NCBI RefSeq assembly: GCF_964199755.1
Contig: NC_133910.1
Span: forward strand, 11,168,711-11,232,710
Source: Larus michahellis
Taxonomy: Eukaryota > Chordata > Aves > Charadriiformes > Laridae
DNA length: 64,000 bases
Reading direction: 5' to 3'
Positions within the stretch are counted from its first letter, which is position 1, and the number at the start of each line of letters is the position of its first letter. Below are positions 46,961-60,112 of this stretch, piece by piece. Under the pieces are notes generated by a model. It did not search any database and was not told the origin of the DNA. It worked only from the letters and a program-made list of their open reading frames with translations. A program made the position numbers and the translations under genes.

Positions 46961-47886
46961 CATGAGCCCTTGCTCTTTTGATATTCTGCCACAGACCCCA
47001 GAGGATTGCAACTCCTTTTTGTAATTTACATGGGCTGGATCAATCACTGGAGTCACAAAACTGCGAGAACTTTGTCAATTCTATGGGATGAAATACTGTA
47101 CATCAGCCTGGAAACTCCGGCAGCTCCGGGCTGGGAGAGGCTCGGGTGAACCCTGCTTGCCCTGGGCAGGAACCAGCATCTGCCGGAGCTGGAGCTGCCC
47201 TGGGAAAAGTCCTCTCCCAAGGAAAACTCCCGCCATCTTAATCCAGGAGGCTGCCGTCAGCGGGAAGTTATAAGAGCTCAAGAATTTCCCCAGCTGCTAC
47301 TTTTGCCTCCTACAAAAACCTGCCCCTCTCTCCCCCCGGCAGTGCCTGCCCCAGCAGCTGCTCCAGGAGACAGGCAGGAGCACTGCAGGCAAAGCAGACC
47401 CACCTCCTCCAACCCGGACATCTGGTAAGTGGCCCCAGAATGTTCTGCCTCTATTTTAGTCTTGTTTTGTACACAATATGCCCAAAACATGCTTTATTTC
47501 TTAAGGAGATAAGGATCTTTATGTAACCCATTTTTCCTTAACGCTAAGTCCTTTGTCAGGATTAAAGAATCCTAAAACATCTGTACGGGCTTGGGTGGCA
47601 GATGTATAGAGAAAGCAGCCTAAAATAACATGGAATATTAACCTACTAAATGAGGTATTAAAAAAATAAAATAAAAGGACCCTCTTGTACTCTTAGTTAC
47701 AGCCAGTTCCCAACCCCGGCTACCACGATGCAGGCGGATAACGGCAGCGTGCCATCCGCGGGGATTTCCATCTGAATGGTCCAAGAATTTTTATCTGACA
47801 CCAGAACTCATCTTCACCAGGAGCCTTGGAGGAACAGAGCTACCCCAGTGGGGTGTGTTGGGTCCTTCCAAGCCACCGTGGGACTG

Positions 47887-47923
47887 CATCCATCCATCCA
47901 TCCATCCATCCATCCATCCATCC
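47887..47923 (+). repeat. (CATC)9 tetranucleotide microsatellite
   Basis: Thirty-seven bases of perfect CATC repeat, likely polymorphic in length. Confidence 0.97.
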
Positions 47924-50739
47924 GGAGACTCGGAGCAGCCGGCTCAAGACACTCTGCATAACGCCTTCGGACAGCGGCAACTTAATTTAAATTTATTCAA
48001 TACTACTTAAAAATCAGTCCTTTGTATTAAGCAGATTGATGGACAGACACTTCAGATGGGTGGGAGGTTTGTGAGAACAGGAGGAAGGAGAAACTCTTCT
48101 CTTGGCAGCATCATTGTGGAAACGCAGTGCCCTGGCCCCGAGGTCGCCCATGTCGGTGGAGGAGCTGTGCTGGGTGAAAGCCTCCCTCCTGTCCAACTCC
48201 CAAACCATTTGCCCCCTTTTTAGTGGGAATAGCATCACTTTTCCTCCCAGACGTGTGACACCTCGCTCAGGGAGGTCTCACGGGTCCCCTCTTTGCACCC
48301 AGGAAAATACGGAGAATGGGGAAGTTAACCCAAGGCTGCGTTTGTCACCTCCAGATCTGCTTGTGCCCAGCTGACATTCTCCCCAGCACCCAGGAGGACA
48401 AAACGCCTCAGCCAGGCAAAGTGGCTGCTCTGTAGCACGTGCCCCACCACCTCCCCGAGCGCTGGCATCGCTGCACAGACATCAATAAACACCAGCACCT
48501 GCCTGGATTTCCTGTGACGGTGGCAGCGTCCGGAAGAGGTGAGAGTTTTACCGCTCTTGCCTCGCTGCAGGGTGACCCTGGGGCAGCCCGTGGTGGATTG
48601 CAACCAAAGAATAACATGTGCTAAAGTTTTCCAATTTTACAACCCATGGACAAACTCTAAACCGGAGCGGTTTCAGAGGGATGAGGGTTTTCCTATAGAA
48701 GTGTCTCCTCCTCGCCCTGAAGTCTTTTGAGTCGAGGCCACGCCGTGGGAAGGCTGGCAGCCTCTGCGGGCAGGACCTTGGTGCTGCTGCCGGCTGCCGA
48801 GGGTTGCTCTGGAGTTTTCTGTGTGTGTGAGAGAGAGATATCTTTATGTGACTTTTCTAAAATCAGCAATAAAGAAAAAACATAGCAGGGAGAAGAGCCT
48901 CCCATGTTCCCACTGAAAATACACTGAACGTCTGAAAATAACCTGGAAAACACCTTGCCGGGAGGGAAGTGCTACGTGCTGAGCAATATTAATTCAACTT
49001 GTCCAGCTGGGCTGACCTGGCTGGGGCTGCTCAGGGCTTGGTCAGTCGGGTTTATGCTCTCGACTCTGGTGTATTGTGTTTCTTCACCCTTCATTTTTAC
49101 AGATTACTGCAGGGAGCAACTCTTTTGACTAAGCAATTTGTCCTTCCGTTAAGAGAAGAGTTCATGAAAAGTGCATTTGCTTGAAGACGTCAGTGAGGAG
49201 GAGGAGGGGGGACCTTCACCCACAGCGTGTCTGCAGAGGGGCCAAAGGGAAACTGCCTCCAGCTTCGCCCTGGCAGGGGCTGCCCCAGCAATACCGCAGC
49301 CGTGGGAACCAGCATCTGGCCACCGGCGTGCACAGCCGGGCTCGGACCGCGGGGCCTGGCAGGGACCCCCTCTCCAGCCTCACCCAGCATTGCTTGTCCT
49401 TGGATGCTACCTCTGCAGCGTCCTTGAGAGCCTGGGAGCCATGGTCTGCTCCCCAGTGAGGGCCCATCAGGAACGGTGCCCAGCTAGCCTTGCTCCTGAC
49501 ACCGCTGCTGCTAATCAGACAGCTCTATGGGTGCTCGTTAGCTTTAACGGTGCGGCATGGATGGATGGGCGCTTGGTGCACGGATGGATGGCTGAGAGCA
49601 CTCAGTGACTGTTTTCCCAACGTCTTCGCCAATACCCGTGATCATACCTGGTGCAGTTGAAAGCTTCGAGAGCAGGTCAGAAATAACCTGCAGCGCCTTG
49701 GCCAGTTAGAGCCCACCCTTAGCAGCCTCTCCTGTCCTCATCTTGCGGCCCATTTCCAGCGATCCATACAGGTCCCATCAGTCCTGGCCACAGCCAGCTC
49801 CCTCCCAGCCAGCCAGCTAAGGCCATTAGTGTGATTACCGGAGGTCGTGAAGTTCAAACCAAAATGTCAATTTTCATTTGGAAGAATGGTCCCATTTTAG
49901 GAGCAAAGGGATTTTTTTTCTCTCTCAAAGAGACCCCGACTGTGAAATCATTGCTCCCCAAAGACTTGCAAATTTCTGGCCAGCGAAAAGGTGCCAATAG
50001 CTGCTGGAGCCAATAAAAAGATTAACAAGGGTCACCGGTGCTTTCCTCTTTCCCTGCACTCAAAGGCTCTGGGGCCTATTTTGAAGACATTAACCATTGC
50101 CTTTACCTTCTGCACGTTCATCACCGGGTTTGGGGTCTTTATGGATTTATTGACAAGACATTGCCATTAATCTTACCCCGCAGAATGCCAGCCTGGGAGT
50201 CACTTAGGTTACATCACCCCTTCAGACAGGAGCATTTAGCCAGAGAAGTTTTAAAAGGAAGATTGAAATAAGACAAAGTAGCCAGTAGGTGAAGCAGAGT
50301 GATGCTCTGCGAGGCCCTGGGGCAGGGAGAGAGTCCACCAAACAGCCTCAGTGAGTTTGTGAAGGCAAAGACCTGCCCTTGGGGAGGCAGCTGGGCTCTG
50401 CTCATTGATTCAGTGAGGTCAGGATGCCACCCCCGTGCTCTGGGGTTAATGGTCCACATCTGGGGGCAATTTGGGAGCACAGAGAGACAGCAAGAAGATG
50501 GCAAGAAGACGGGTACTGACCCCTCTTGGAGGGACCTAGGCAGGGGTGGTACAGTGGGGTTACTGGAAATTTTAGATGTCTCCTTTCTGAAGAAACCCAA
50601 AATAGCTCCAAAAGGCCTCGCTCACGTCAGGCTGCTGCTGGCACCGCTGGCGGGGCTGCTGTCACCACAGGGTGGCACAGGGTGATGCTGGGTGGGCTCC
50701 TGCCCACCTCAGAGGTGTCATGCTTTTAAAGTGGGTTTT

Positions 50740-50860
50740 TTCTTCTATGTAATTGTGTTAAATAATTAAGTCTGTTCCATCTTTACCTACTGACAATGTG
50801 GCACTTAATTAAGTGGTTTAATTAGAAGCTGGCAGCTTTAATTAAGTTTAGGACTGTAGA
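50740..50860. promoter_or_regulatory. Dense homeodomain cluster with NK2-type palindrome
   Basis: Four TAATTA cores lie within 82 bases (50763, 50806, 50819, 50839). The second sits in the perfect 14-bp palindrome CACTTAATTAAGTG (50803-50816), which also holds two head-to-head NK2-class words (CACTTAA / TTAAGTG). Surroundings are unique AT-rich sequence. A developmental enhancer is a reasonable inference; conservation is untested. Confidence 0.4.
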
Positions 50861-51309
50861 GGTGACTGGGAGCCTCCAGCTGAGTCCTAGAGACTTTCCC
50901 TGCGACGGGGGCTGCTGGTGAGGGAGAAACCTTTGCTGCCTTCTCTGTTGTCCTTAGCCACGCCAGGGAGGGACCCACCATCCCACTGTGTCCTCCCACC
51001 CTGCTGCTGAGGGGGTGGGTGGTTTGGGCACCCTTTGCTGAGACATCAGGAGAGCTGAGGTCTTCACTGGGACCATGGAGTAGGAGGATGACACGAGGGG
51101 TATGGCCAGGCAGATGGGTGGGCTTGGCAGGAGGTGGGTGTCGGGAGCCACAGGCTCTGCCCAGCAGCACCCATGTCTCCTCACTGCGGCTAAACCCACT
51201 GAACACCCGGGACGGATGGCTGTGAGCAGGATGGGTACCAGGGGTAATGGCTGCGGTGGGTTTGGGAAGAGCATCTGCAATTCTAGACCATGCCTGGTGC
51301 TGTCGAAAA

Positions 51310-51470
51310 GATGTATTGCTTTTTAATAATGTAAATATGTAAATATTACTGAGGTGCCATTAATCCTCGTTGCCTCAACATGATACCACTCTTAAGAACA
51401 AATGTAATAAGATATTATTAATATGCAAAGTAATAGTACATTAACCTGACTAACACCAATAAATTGCAGA
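51310..51470. promoter_or_regulatory. AT-rich candidate conserved element
   Basis: Unique sequence with AATGTAAATATGTAAATATTAC, GCCATTAATCC and an octamer-like ATATGCAAAG. It ends abruptly in GC-rich DNA at about 51.49 kb. Confidence 0.25.
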
Positions 51471-52559
51471 GCTTAGCACAAAGTGAGCAGTTGCTCCCGG
51501 CGCAGCCTGCACCCATCTCGCCGTGGGGCCGTCCACGGCAGCAGCCCGGGCTCTGCGGCGCAGAGGAACCCTGGTTTGCCCTGGAGGAGCCCTTGCCCTG
51601 GGGAAACCAAGCAGCTGGGAAGCAGAAAGGATGCCCTGGGAGAGGAAGGGGGGTAGGAGCAGGCTGACCCTGCCAACTCTGCTCCTACCGTCCTTATATT
51701 GGAGCAAGAGCCCTAACTGCTGAGGCTCCTTTTTCAAAGCCTCACATTTTTTCCTAAGGGATTTCCTGATCACTCTCATAACAGATTTGTTTTAAATCCT
51801 GTTGCAAGTGTGTGTTAGGAGGCAGAGTCTTGTTGGTCCCAAAGTGTGGAAGTTAAGCTTTGTGCCAGCTTTCCTGCCTGGACTTGCTAAGGGGAGGCCA
51901 AGCCTTTACCTCATCCATTGTTGGATTTTTCTCCCAAGAAGCTGTGTATCTATTCGCACGCCCAAAGTCCAGCTCTGTTAAAAGCTTCCAGCCCCCCAGC
52001 TCTCACCGCCTGCCTTCAGTGGTGTATTTCCTCTTGAAATACAAGCTCATACAGGGATTAAAAACTGGAACGAGCGTCCTGATTTACACTTGCCAGGCTG
52101 TGAGTGCGGACTATTGCCATCTCTCCTCAGACTCAGCTTCAAGCTGTGTGAACGGCGAGTGGGAACAGGGGAAGAACACACGGCAGATCAAAAGGGGAAG
52201 CCATAAAGTCTGAATTTAGGGCTTGAAAAGGAAATTATTCTGTGCAAATGGCTGCTTCAGTTCAAATCAGCCCTGCCCTGTAAATCCTGCTCATCCTTCT
52301 CACAAGGGAAACCCGGGGAAGTAACCAATATTTCAGCAGCACACAGACTTCTGGAGACCTTCACCTCTCGGCGTCCTCTGAGCCCCGCACCCGGGCATGG
52401 GACTGGAGAGCAATTCAGGCACAAACACGGCCATGGTTTATGCAAACCATGTTGCCCTTACTTGTGTCAAAGTAATTCCATTTAATTTGGTAATCTGGGC
52501 CCTTTATCATTGAGTCCTTGGGGGGTGGGGGTCAGAGCATCTCTTTTTTGGCTGAAGCA

Positions 52560-52870
52560 GAGTTTATTGTTAATATTCAGGCTGTTCGATAGAGCAGAAA
52601 GACCTTTTGCTATTGACAGCACTGCTGGTTTTCACCTCATTGCTGGATGGAAATTGCCAAATTAACGTCTCGTTAGATCTAAAATTAATCCTCACTTTCA
52701 TGATTAATGAACCTCAGAACCACAGATTTACCTGTGTAGAGTATATTGAGAAACTGTATACAGTAGATGTCCACAAATAATCAAGATTGTATCCAAAAAA
52801 AAGGAGCAAAAATTAATTATTCTTGGTTCCTCTCTATACAAGAATTAAGTGGCGCACAGTAACATTACCA
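52560..52870. promoter_or_regulatory. AT-rich candidate conserved element
   Basis: About 300 bases of unique AT-rich sequence with TAAAATTAATCC, TCATGATTAATGAACC and AAAATTAATTATTC. Many ATTA/TAAT cores, no coding potential. Confidence 0.25.
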
Positions 52871-53817
52871 AGCAGTTGAATTATCAGGTTGAATTTTTTG
52901 CCCTGGAGCATCAATGAACTGTGAACTCACTGCTGGGGGATGTTGGGTAAGTTATCACTATGAAGAAGCTAGAAAAAGACTACAAAAATTTGTACGTTAT
53001 ATTCCACCTGCTGCTTTCAACTCAGGAGGTCTCCAGCTGGTGGGCTGCCGAGGGCTTGGAGGGGCAGCAAAGAACAGCAGAATTGCCCTTTTCTCCTTTT
53101 CTCAAACTCTTCCCCTCTATATTTGCTGCTGCCTTGTTAGAGACGGCTCCTGGGCTGTGGATGCTCACAGGGCAGGCTGCAATATCTTGCAAGGATATCA
53201 ATTAAACCCTTCCGAACTCACGTAGATAAGGCTTTAAGGCCAACCAAAAGAGCTCAATTTTATTTGCCCGAGCTGTTTCTGTCTCTCCTCAGTGCACTCC
53301 CTGCGTGCTCTGCCAGAGCCCCCAGTGCTCCTCTTTCCCTGATAACCAGAGCAGCCGGTTGGAGCTCGCCATGTACAAACTGCGTTTCCCTTTCCAGAAC
53401 GTGAACCTTTCCTTTCCTTCCAGGGTTTCTTTTATGCATCATCATTTTAGTAGGCCCTATTGTACTGGAAATCTGTTTGCCACATGTTAGCTGGAGCTCA
53501 TCTGCTAAGATCCTCGGTTAAATATTCATGGAGAGGTAGATATTAAACTAGGGGCGAGAACTCAGGTTACACAGCGGGGACGAGAAGGGTGCGCTGGCAG
53601 AGGAGACCAACTCAATATCAAGTTCAAAACCCTCGTGGAAATGGCTTACCCCACATAAGGCCTCGGCATGGAGCGGTAGGAAAAAGTCCTGATCACATTG
53701 TGCTGCTGAAGTACATTAGTTTCCTCAATGAGATCGGTAAAGTGGAGTATTGGGCAGCCTGGAGCCCTAAAGCACCTCTAGCAGCAGGTGAAGTCCTGCC
53801 TGAGCTTGTGGCCATTA

Positions 53818-54092
53818 AAGAATCACAGAATCATGGAATTTTTCAGGGTTGGAAGGGACCTCTAAAGATCATCTAGTCCAACTCCCCTGCCAAAGCAGGA
53901 TTGCCCAGAGCACATCACTCAGGGCTGCATCCAGGCGGGTCTTGAAAGTCTCCAGAGAAGGGGACTCCACGGCCTCCCTGGGCAGCCTGTTCCAGGGCTC
54001 TGTCACCCTCACCGTAAAGAAGTTTTTTCTCGTATTTGATCAGAACTTCCTATGTTCCAGCTTGTGCCCGTTACCCCTCGTCCTGTTACGGA
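53818..54092 (-). mobile_element. CR1 LINE, 3' end (reverse)
   Basis: It begins AATCACAGAATCATGG, the inverted CR1 terminal repeat. It continues through GGTTGGAAGGGACCTC, GATCATCTAGTCCAACTCCCC, CCTCCCTGGGCAGCCTGTTCC, GTAAAGAAGTTTTTTCTC and GCCCGTTACCCCTCGTCCTG. Only about 275 bases of 3' UTR and ORF2 end are present. It is less diverged than the piece at 13.86 kb, so probably younger. Confidence 0.95.
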
Positions 54093-56029
54093 AGCAAGAG
54101 GAAATTTTCAAATGGGTCAGGCTTTTAACGGGGGAAGAAAAATGAAGTGTCCTTGCACAGCATGTGTCCATGCCCCCACATGCACAGGGAAGGGAGATGG
54201 GTTGGGGAGGGAATAGCATCAATCCTGCCATTCCAGTCCAAATGAGCGACTCAAGCGTGGCTGCATCGAGGAGGCGATGCTTGGGCAGGGAACAGGGATG
54301 GGGACAGTGGCCTGTGCCTTTGCAGGAGGTGGCTGGGAGCAGACCACCCAGCAGGCTCCTCCACCGCCTCCTCCCCTGCTATTAACTCCCACAACCCGGG
54401 GGCAGGAACAATAAGGGCAAAAGGACAAGAGAGCAGAAGTCAGTCTGGGGTGTCGGGTAACCGGTTACCTGAGCTCTGCCTAAAGGTAACTTCCTCATGA
54501 ATAATAGCCCACAAGCGCTCAGCCGAACACCGACATGTGAAGCTGGTGAATTATGCAGGGCAGCGGGCTGTGCTGAGCAGATGGCATCGCTGCCGTAACG
54601 TGAGCAGCCCCGCTACACAAAATGCAAAGCCCAGCAATTAACCTTTTCGAAGGTTTCCTCTTGTCTGGGGGATTAAGCCTCCTCCAACCCTCCTGCGCTC
54701 CACTCCTACACAAGAGAAAAGAGTAATCCCCCAAATAAATAAGGGAAATAGATTTCAATACCTCCAGCAGCCCCATGAGATTGTCTCAAGGGCTCCCAGC
54801 CCTCTGCCCGAATACCAGCAGGTCCGACAAGGATGCGGGAGGAACGAGAGCTCTGGGCTGCCTGTGGCACTTGGCCCTTCCCGGCTGCAGCAGCCTCTGG
54901 TTTTGTGCCGACCCCAGGATTGCTCCCTGTTCTCACATTTCCCCGCAATCCCAGGCACATCCAGCTCCTACCAAATCAGCAAGTCCTGGGACTGCTGTCG
55001 CACGGGTTGTGTCTGTGAATTGGGTGTGCAGAGCTACCCGAGCAAATGGGTCTCCCTGGGTAGAGCAGGGCTTGCCCTGGCTCAGCGTCCGCAAGGCGGC
55101 TGCTGGCTGCAGTGGCACGGTTTAGGGTGCAGCAGGGTCCACAGTGCTGCTCTCCCACACCAAGAGCCATTTTCTCTCTCCCTCGTACCTGGGGACAGCA
55201 GGGACGCTCTGGAGTGACGGACAGCAGGGTCAGGGCAGAGCCACTGCAGCTGCAGACTGCTCGCACAAGCAATGCGGCATCACGGCTCGGGGGCTTGTCA
55301 CTGCCCTGAACCCATGCCATCCTCCTATTCTTCTTTGAGATGAATCTTTGGCTCCAGAGGATGCCCGGAATCTGTTTGGGATTCAGTTTTTATTTACATC
55401 CCCGAGCTTCAGCATTTTATTCTTTCCAGAGCCTGTCCTCCTGGAGCCTGGGCCAGGGTTGATTTATGAGAGGGAAATAAAAGGAGGATAAATCATTTTT
55501 TAAATGAAGAGAGCAAATTGATCTTTTCCTCTTAGAGTGAAAAAGATCCCACTATTCCCAATAAAGAAGGTCTATGGCCATGATTACTGGGTTAGAAGGA
55601 GGGTGGACAAAAGAGACGGGGCCAGGGAAGGAGCAGCCCTGCACAGCACAGTGCAGGTGGGGGGGTTTGTTCCTGAACCTCTTCTCCCTGAGCCCGAACT
55701 TACAGCCACCTCGCCAGAACAGGCAAAACACTCAGAAACCTTTGAGCCTTCAGCCTGCACCCAGGAAACGGGCAGAGCGGATTTCATCCTTTGAAGAGCA
55801 ACTCCAGAGAGGGTTTGGGTTCGCCAAAGACAGGGGAAAGCTGGGGCGTGTTCCCTCTCCTCCCCGCCGTGCTCCCCCCTTGGCAGCAGCTTGGTGACCA
55901 CAGCGCGGTGGGGAAGGAAAACATGAACACAGGCAATGATTTACTATTTAAAGGAAAAAAATATGTATCACATACCAGGCGTTCACCTTGGTGTGTGACA
56001 AAAGCTATTATTTTAACTACGATACTTAA

Positions 56030-56190
56030 TCCTCTTCATAATTAAACTGATTAATTCACAACAATGGAGTCTATATTGCCTAATACTTTTAATTAACAAA
56101 GTGTTGTACATATACTGGCACAGCATTACTGGCACGCTTCCTATGCAATACACTTAATTCTGTAATAAATTATTAGTACAAATGACGAAG
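56030..56190. promoter_or_regulatory. Candidate enhancer with SOX and homeodomain sites
   Basis: TAATTA at 56039-56044 and 56090-56095, GATTAATTC at 56049-56057, and a SOX-type AACAATGG at 56060-56067, all in unique AT-rich sequence that continues with GTAATAAATTATTAG near 56.16 kb. The mix is typical of neural enhancers; inference only. Confidence 0.35.
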
Positions 56191-58239
56191 GTACATTGCA
56201 CCCTGGAATAGACTGTCAAGCGAAGAGGGACTTCAGACTCTTGGTGACCGGTTGGACCATCATGGAGCAGGAGATGCCAGATCCTTTCCTCGTTTTCTGT
56301 GGTGCTCTGCAGTTGGGACAGTGTCTGTCCCTGCTGGGGACATCGGTGCTTTTGCAAATGGAAATTCTGCTCCAGACCTCAGAGAAAGCCAAGACAGTTT
56401 CCTTCATTGCTTTCCAGGGATCCCGCCCTAGAGAAATGCTAGGATGACTTTTTTATCTCAACACAAAAGAGAAGTGTCCCTAAAAGATGCACACTTTGTA
56501 CCACTTGATCTGCAGGTTTTGCTTGTTTTCCAATCCTAATCTAACCGATTCATGCGTGGGGATTTTGCCTGCACCACTTTTTAAGATCTGGACTGTTGCT
56601 GCTAAACAGGGCGCTCCTCATTCAGGATCTGCTTCAGAGGAGCAAATGCAAGGTATAAAAATCCAAGCCCTTGAAATCAGTGCACTGAGTTCAGAGAGGG
56701 ATAAAAGTTAGTTTTACAGTTAGCACAAAGTTTAACGCTAACTAATCACTTAGTTCCTTAAGGTGCCTGAGGAAGGCTACAAGAAGGTAAACTCTGTGTG
56801 CAAGAACAGCGATGCCGACAGCTACAGCACCTCCAGAAAGAGCTGACTCCAGAGCCAGCTCTGCTCCTGCTAGTCCCAGTGTACAGTGGCTCAAGCTTGG
56901 GGTCAACAGTCAACGCAGGGAGACCCCAGCAAGGAAAAGAGTGGGGTTACCAGGGGAAGGAAAGCACCCAAAATGGAACTGGCCACCATTGCAGCAGGAC
57001 TTGGCCCTTGGGGCATGCTGGACTTCAGGGTGGAGGGATACACCTCTGCCGGCTGTTGTCCCATAAAAGAGTCAGTTCAGAGCCTCTGGAGGAGTTTTCC
57101 CTGGGTGGGCACATTGGAGCATCTGTCACGTCCACGTGGTCCTCACACGGCAGAGCAGCCCGTGCCTGTGCACGTGTCTTGCTGCCGAGCTGTGCGGTTA
57201 GAGGTGACTGATGTTTTTATGAATGGTCATTAGGTCTGAGAAGGAAACTATGTCTTGTAAAGGAAGGATATGAAGGTTAATGGAAGGTTTCTATGTTCTC
57301 CCAGGTTTCTTACAAATTAGTTAAGAGACAAATACCCTGGGGCCACATGCAAAGCAAAATTCATTCCTGCAACTTTTATTGGATCACAGTTGAAGAACCT
57401 TGCGGTCAGAGGTCACCAGTGTTGCTTTAAGACACAATCACTGGGGTCAAGCTAATTAGCACCAGGGATCACATCACAGGCTTTTCCCTTTTCTCTTTGT
57501 TTCCAAGTCCTCCCTGACCCCGGATCAGAGCCGCCCAGTCACCACTTGTTTGCAGTCACCTGCCTGACAGAGCCCTGCCTTAGCTCAGACGCTGGAGAAA
57601 CCTCCGGGTTTCTTCCTCTTGCAGTTCAATTTGCAACCAGACAGGAGACAATCTATGGCAAACACAACTGTATTCCTCTCTCCGAATGGTGTCAGCTGTG
57701 CTGCAGCTCAGCACAACAGGAGAAGAAAGGGATGTGGAGAGCTGGGAAGGAAATATGATTCCCCCAAATCAGAGTTCCAGTGTGGCATGCCATTTCTTCA
57801 TGGCAGTCCTCATACACACCTATATCCAAAAATTATCTGTATGGAGTTGACATTAAATGTCAATGTCTTGAAGACACACGTCTCTGTCTGGTTTTTTTTT
57901 TTTTATTGGCTCTCACATACTGCTTCTGTTTGCTGGAGAGTCGTACCCATAATTGGGAATGGTGGTAAGGGCTCCACACCAACTGCAGGTGAAGAGTTTT
58001 CAGCAACATGCAGGTGTATAAAAGCGGATTCATTGCCTGTGTTTTCCCTGGGATGACCCTGCAGGGGCCGTGGCCTGGCTATGCAGAGATGTTGTTTGCA
58101 CACTGGCCCAGGGCAAAGCCCATCTCCCTCCTCGCCCCGGGCAATGCGGGCCAGCACCGCTTCTCCTTTGACTGGCAGATCTGAGCCCGTTGTGCTGGGT
58201 CAGCACATCACAATGATGAGTTTCATGCAAAAGCTGAGC

Positions 58240-58340
58240 CTAGCCCCAGTCTCATAAATTTATTATGCATTACATCCAATTAATGTAAATTATTACAGTG
58301 ACTAAATAATAGCTCTGCCATCGGATAAGGGAATAATCAT
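58240..58340. promoter_or_regulatory. AT-rich candidate conserved element
   Basis: AAATTTATTATGCATTACATCC, AATTAATGTAAATTATTACAG and similar unique AT-rich words, bounded by GC-rich DNA. Confidence 0.25.
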
Positions 58341-59639
58341 AAGTGAGCCTGCAACTTCCCAAGGTCCAACTGCATTAACCCTTACCCCTGACTCCACTGG
58401 ACCTGGCATGAGAGCTGGGTACCAGCCCTGCTCCTTTGACTGCGGGAGCCAAGTCTGCCTGATCCAATGCCCTTATCACGATCCATGGAGGTGTGGGAAA
58501 CACCAAAGCGATCACAGTAACTGCAGCTGCCTACTGACAAACATGGCATCTGTCCTTCCAGTCACCAACTAAGAAACACCCTCCTCTCTGCATCTCTTGC
58601 CGGGCTCCGCTGCCTCAACAGAAGACACTTAGAGAAGAAGGCGAGATCCCAACTGTTACAGCATAACTCAACAGCAAGGTCAGAAGAGTCACCAGATCTT
58701 CATTACATCGCGGAAGGATGTGGGTGGAGCAGAGGAAGAAGAGAAACGCACTGTACTGCCCAGAGCCAGCATTTCACCTGACTGAGGAGGGCCAAGCTCG
58801 AGACCACAACGACGTGTCCTTTATTTCCCTCTCTCCAAGGCACAGAACCAGTCCGAGCCGGCCACCCATCTCCCAGGGAAGCACGGCCAGAAGGGATCAA
58901 CCCCGACACCACCAATTCAGACACCTCTCTCCCCTCCAATGTGCAAAACATGCCATGGCCCTCTGGACATGGAGCTCGGGGTGGGTACAGAGCATCACCT
59001 GACAGGGCAAACATGGAAATGGAGTCCTGTCTCACAGGCAGATTTAACGCATGCTTCTGGGGGCTTGTGGTCAGAGTGCCCCGGGCAGGGAGCTTATGCT
59101 CATCAGAAATGCCTCCAAGCGCCTCCACTGCTGAGACCTGGAGGGACCCTGGTGTGTTTTTCAAGGCAGAAGTGATCATCAATGTTTGCAATAATTCCTT
59201 GGTTCAGATTAAATGGAATAAAGGCACAAGTTCAGAGCAATAAATAAATAGTCCTCTCCCTGCTTCAATGTGCTTCCCATGGATTCATTCGCAAGCTTTC
59301 CTGCATCGTGTTCCTCCTCGGCTTGCTTGTGCCCAGCTCCTCGTGGTACCCATTTTACCTTGGCAGAGCAGCCCACAAATCATCGTGACACACCAATCAA
59401 GAGATCCGGAAATTTTTACACCACTCTGCCTCTTGAAAGATGAGTCACCTTCTGCACCACGTTCCCGGGCACCTAGATAAATCTGTCACAAACTTCTCCT
59501 TCCCTCAAGGTGCAAAATTCTTCCCCTTTTTCAGTAGGGCTGTATTTCCTCTTTTTAAGCTCCTCTCCCTTGCCCCAACACACATTCACACCCCTCAGCC
59601 ATCTCAGTATATTTCTCCCTTTGTTCCTGTTTCACTGAC

Positions 59640-59760
59640 AACTTCATCCTAATAGTCTCCTCAAAGGAATGATGAATGCATAAGCTGCATATTGATCACC
59701 GCGGTGATTGATTACTAGATCTCTTTGACAGATGAGCCTACTAAGGTAGTTGCCAATATG
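59640..59760. promoter_or_regulatory. Candidate HOX-PBX-MEIS element with 14-bp palindrome
   Basis: The perfect palindrome ATCACCGCGGTGAT (59695-59708) overlaps TGATTGAT (59705-59712), the classical PBX-HOX composite word. A MEIS-type TGACAG (59726-59731) follows 13 bases later. The three-part arrangement matches known HOX-PBX-MEIS enhancers. Binding is not shown. Confidence 0.4.
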
Positions 59761-60093
59761 GAGGTATGGATGGCAGGGCCCCCTTGTACAACAGTCTAAT
59801 GGTATCTGACCTGATAGGGCAGAAAGGCAACTCCCTCATTTCAGCAGGAAGAAAGGCCTCTTTATACTCTTTATAAAATAATTCATAGGAAACTTAAAAC
59901 ACTCAGACACAGAGAGATTGCAAATGGGGAAATATGATGGATTATGGGTTGAAAGGAGCCGACTTCTGGAAGCTAAATTGATCCCCAGGAAAATGTTTTT
60001 GTCTGCTGTGAAAAATGGGCAATATCTCAGCAGCTCTGGAGGGCTATAATCTGGAAAATAATTTGCTTTTGATTTCCTTTAGTTTCATGCAGC

Positions 60094-60112
60094 TTTTTTT
60101 TTTTTTTTTTTT
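60094..60112 (+). repeat. Poly(T) tract, 19 bases
   Basis: Uninterrupted T-run; no retroposon body recognised. Confidence 0.9.

Larger units (their letters stand above)
44731..53817. other. Intergenic DNA; no gene seen
   Basis: Alternating GC-rich and AT-rich unique sequence with a CATC microsatellite and several homeodomain-motif clusters (listed separately). No known protein was recognised in any frame. Confidence 0.5.

Noticed and set aside
47887..47923. CRISPR-like or direct-repeat array
   Set aside because: Simple CATC microsatellite with no spacers; the window is vertebrate nuclear DNA.
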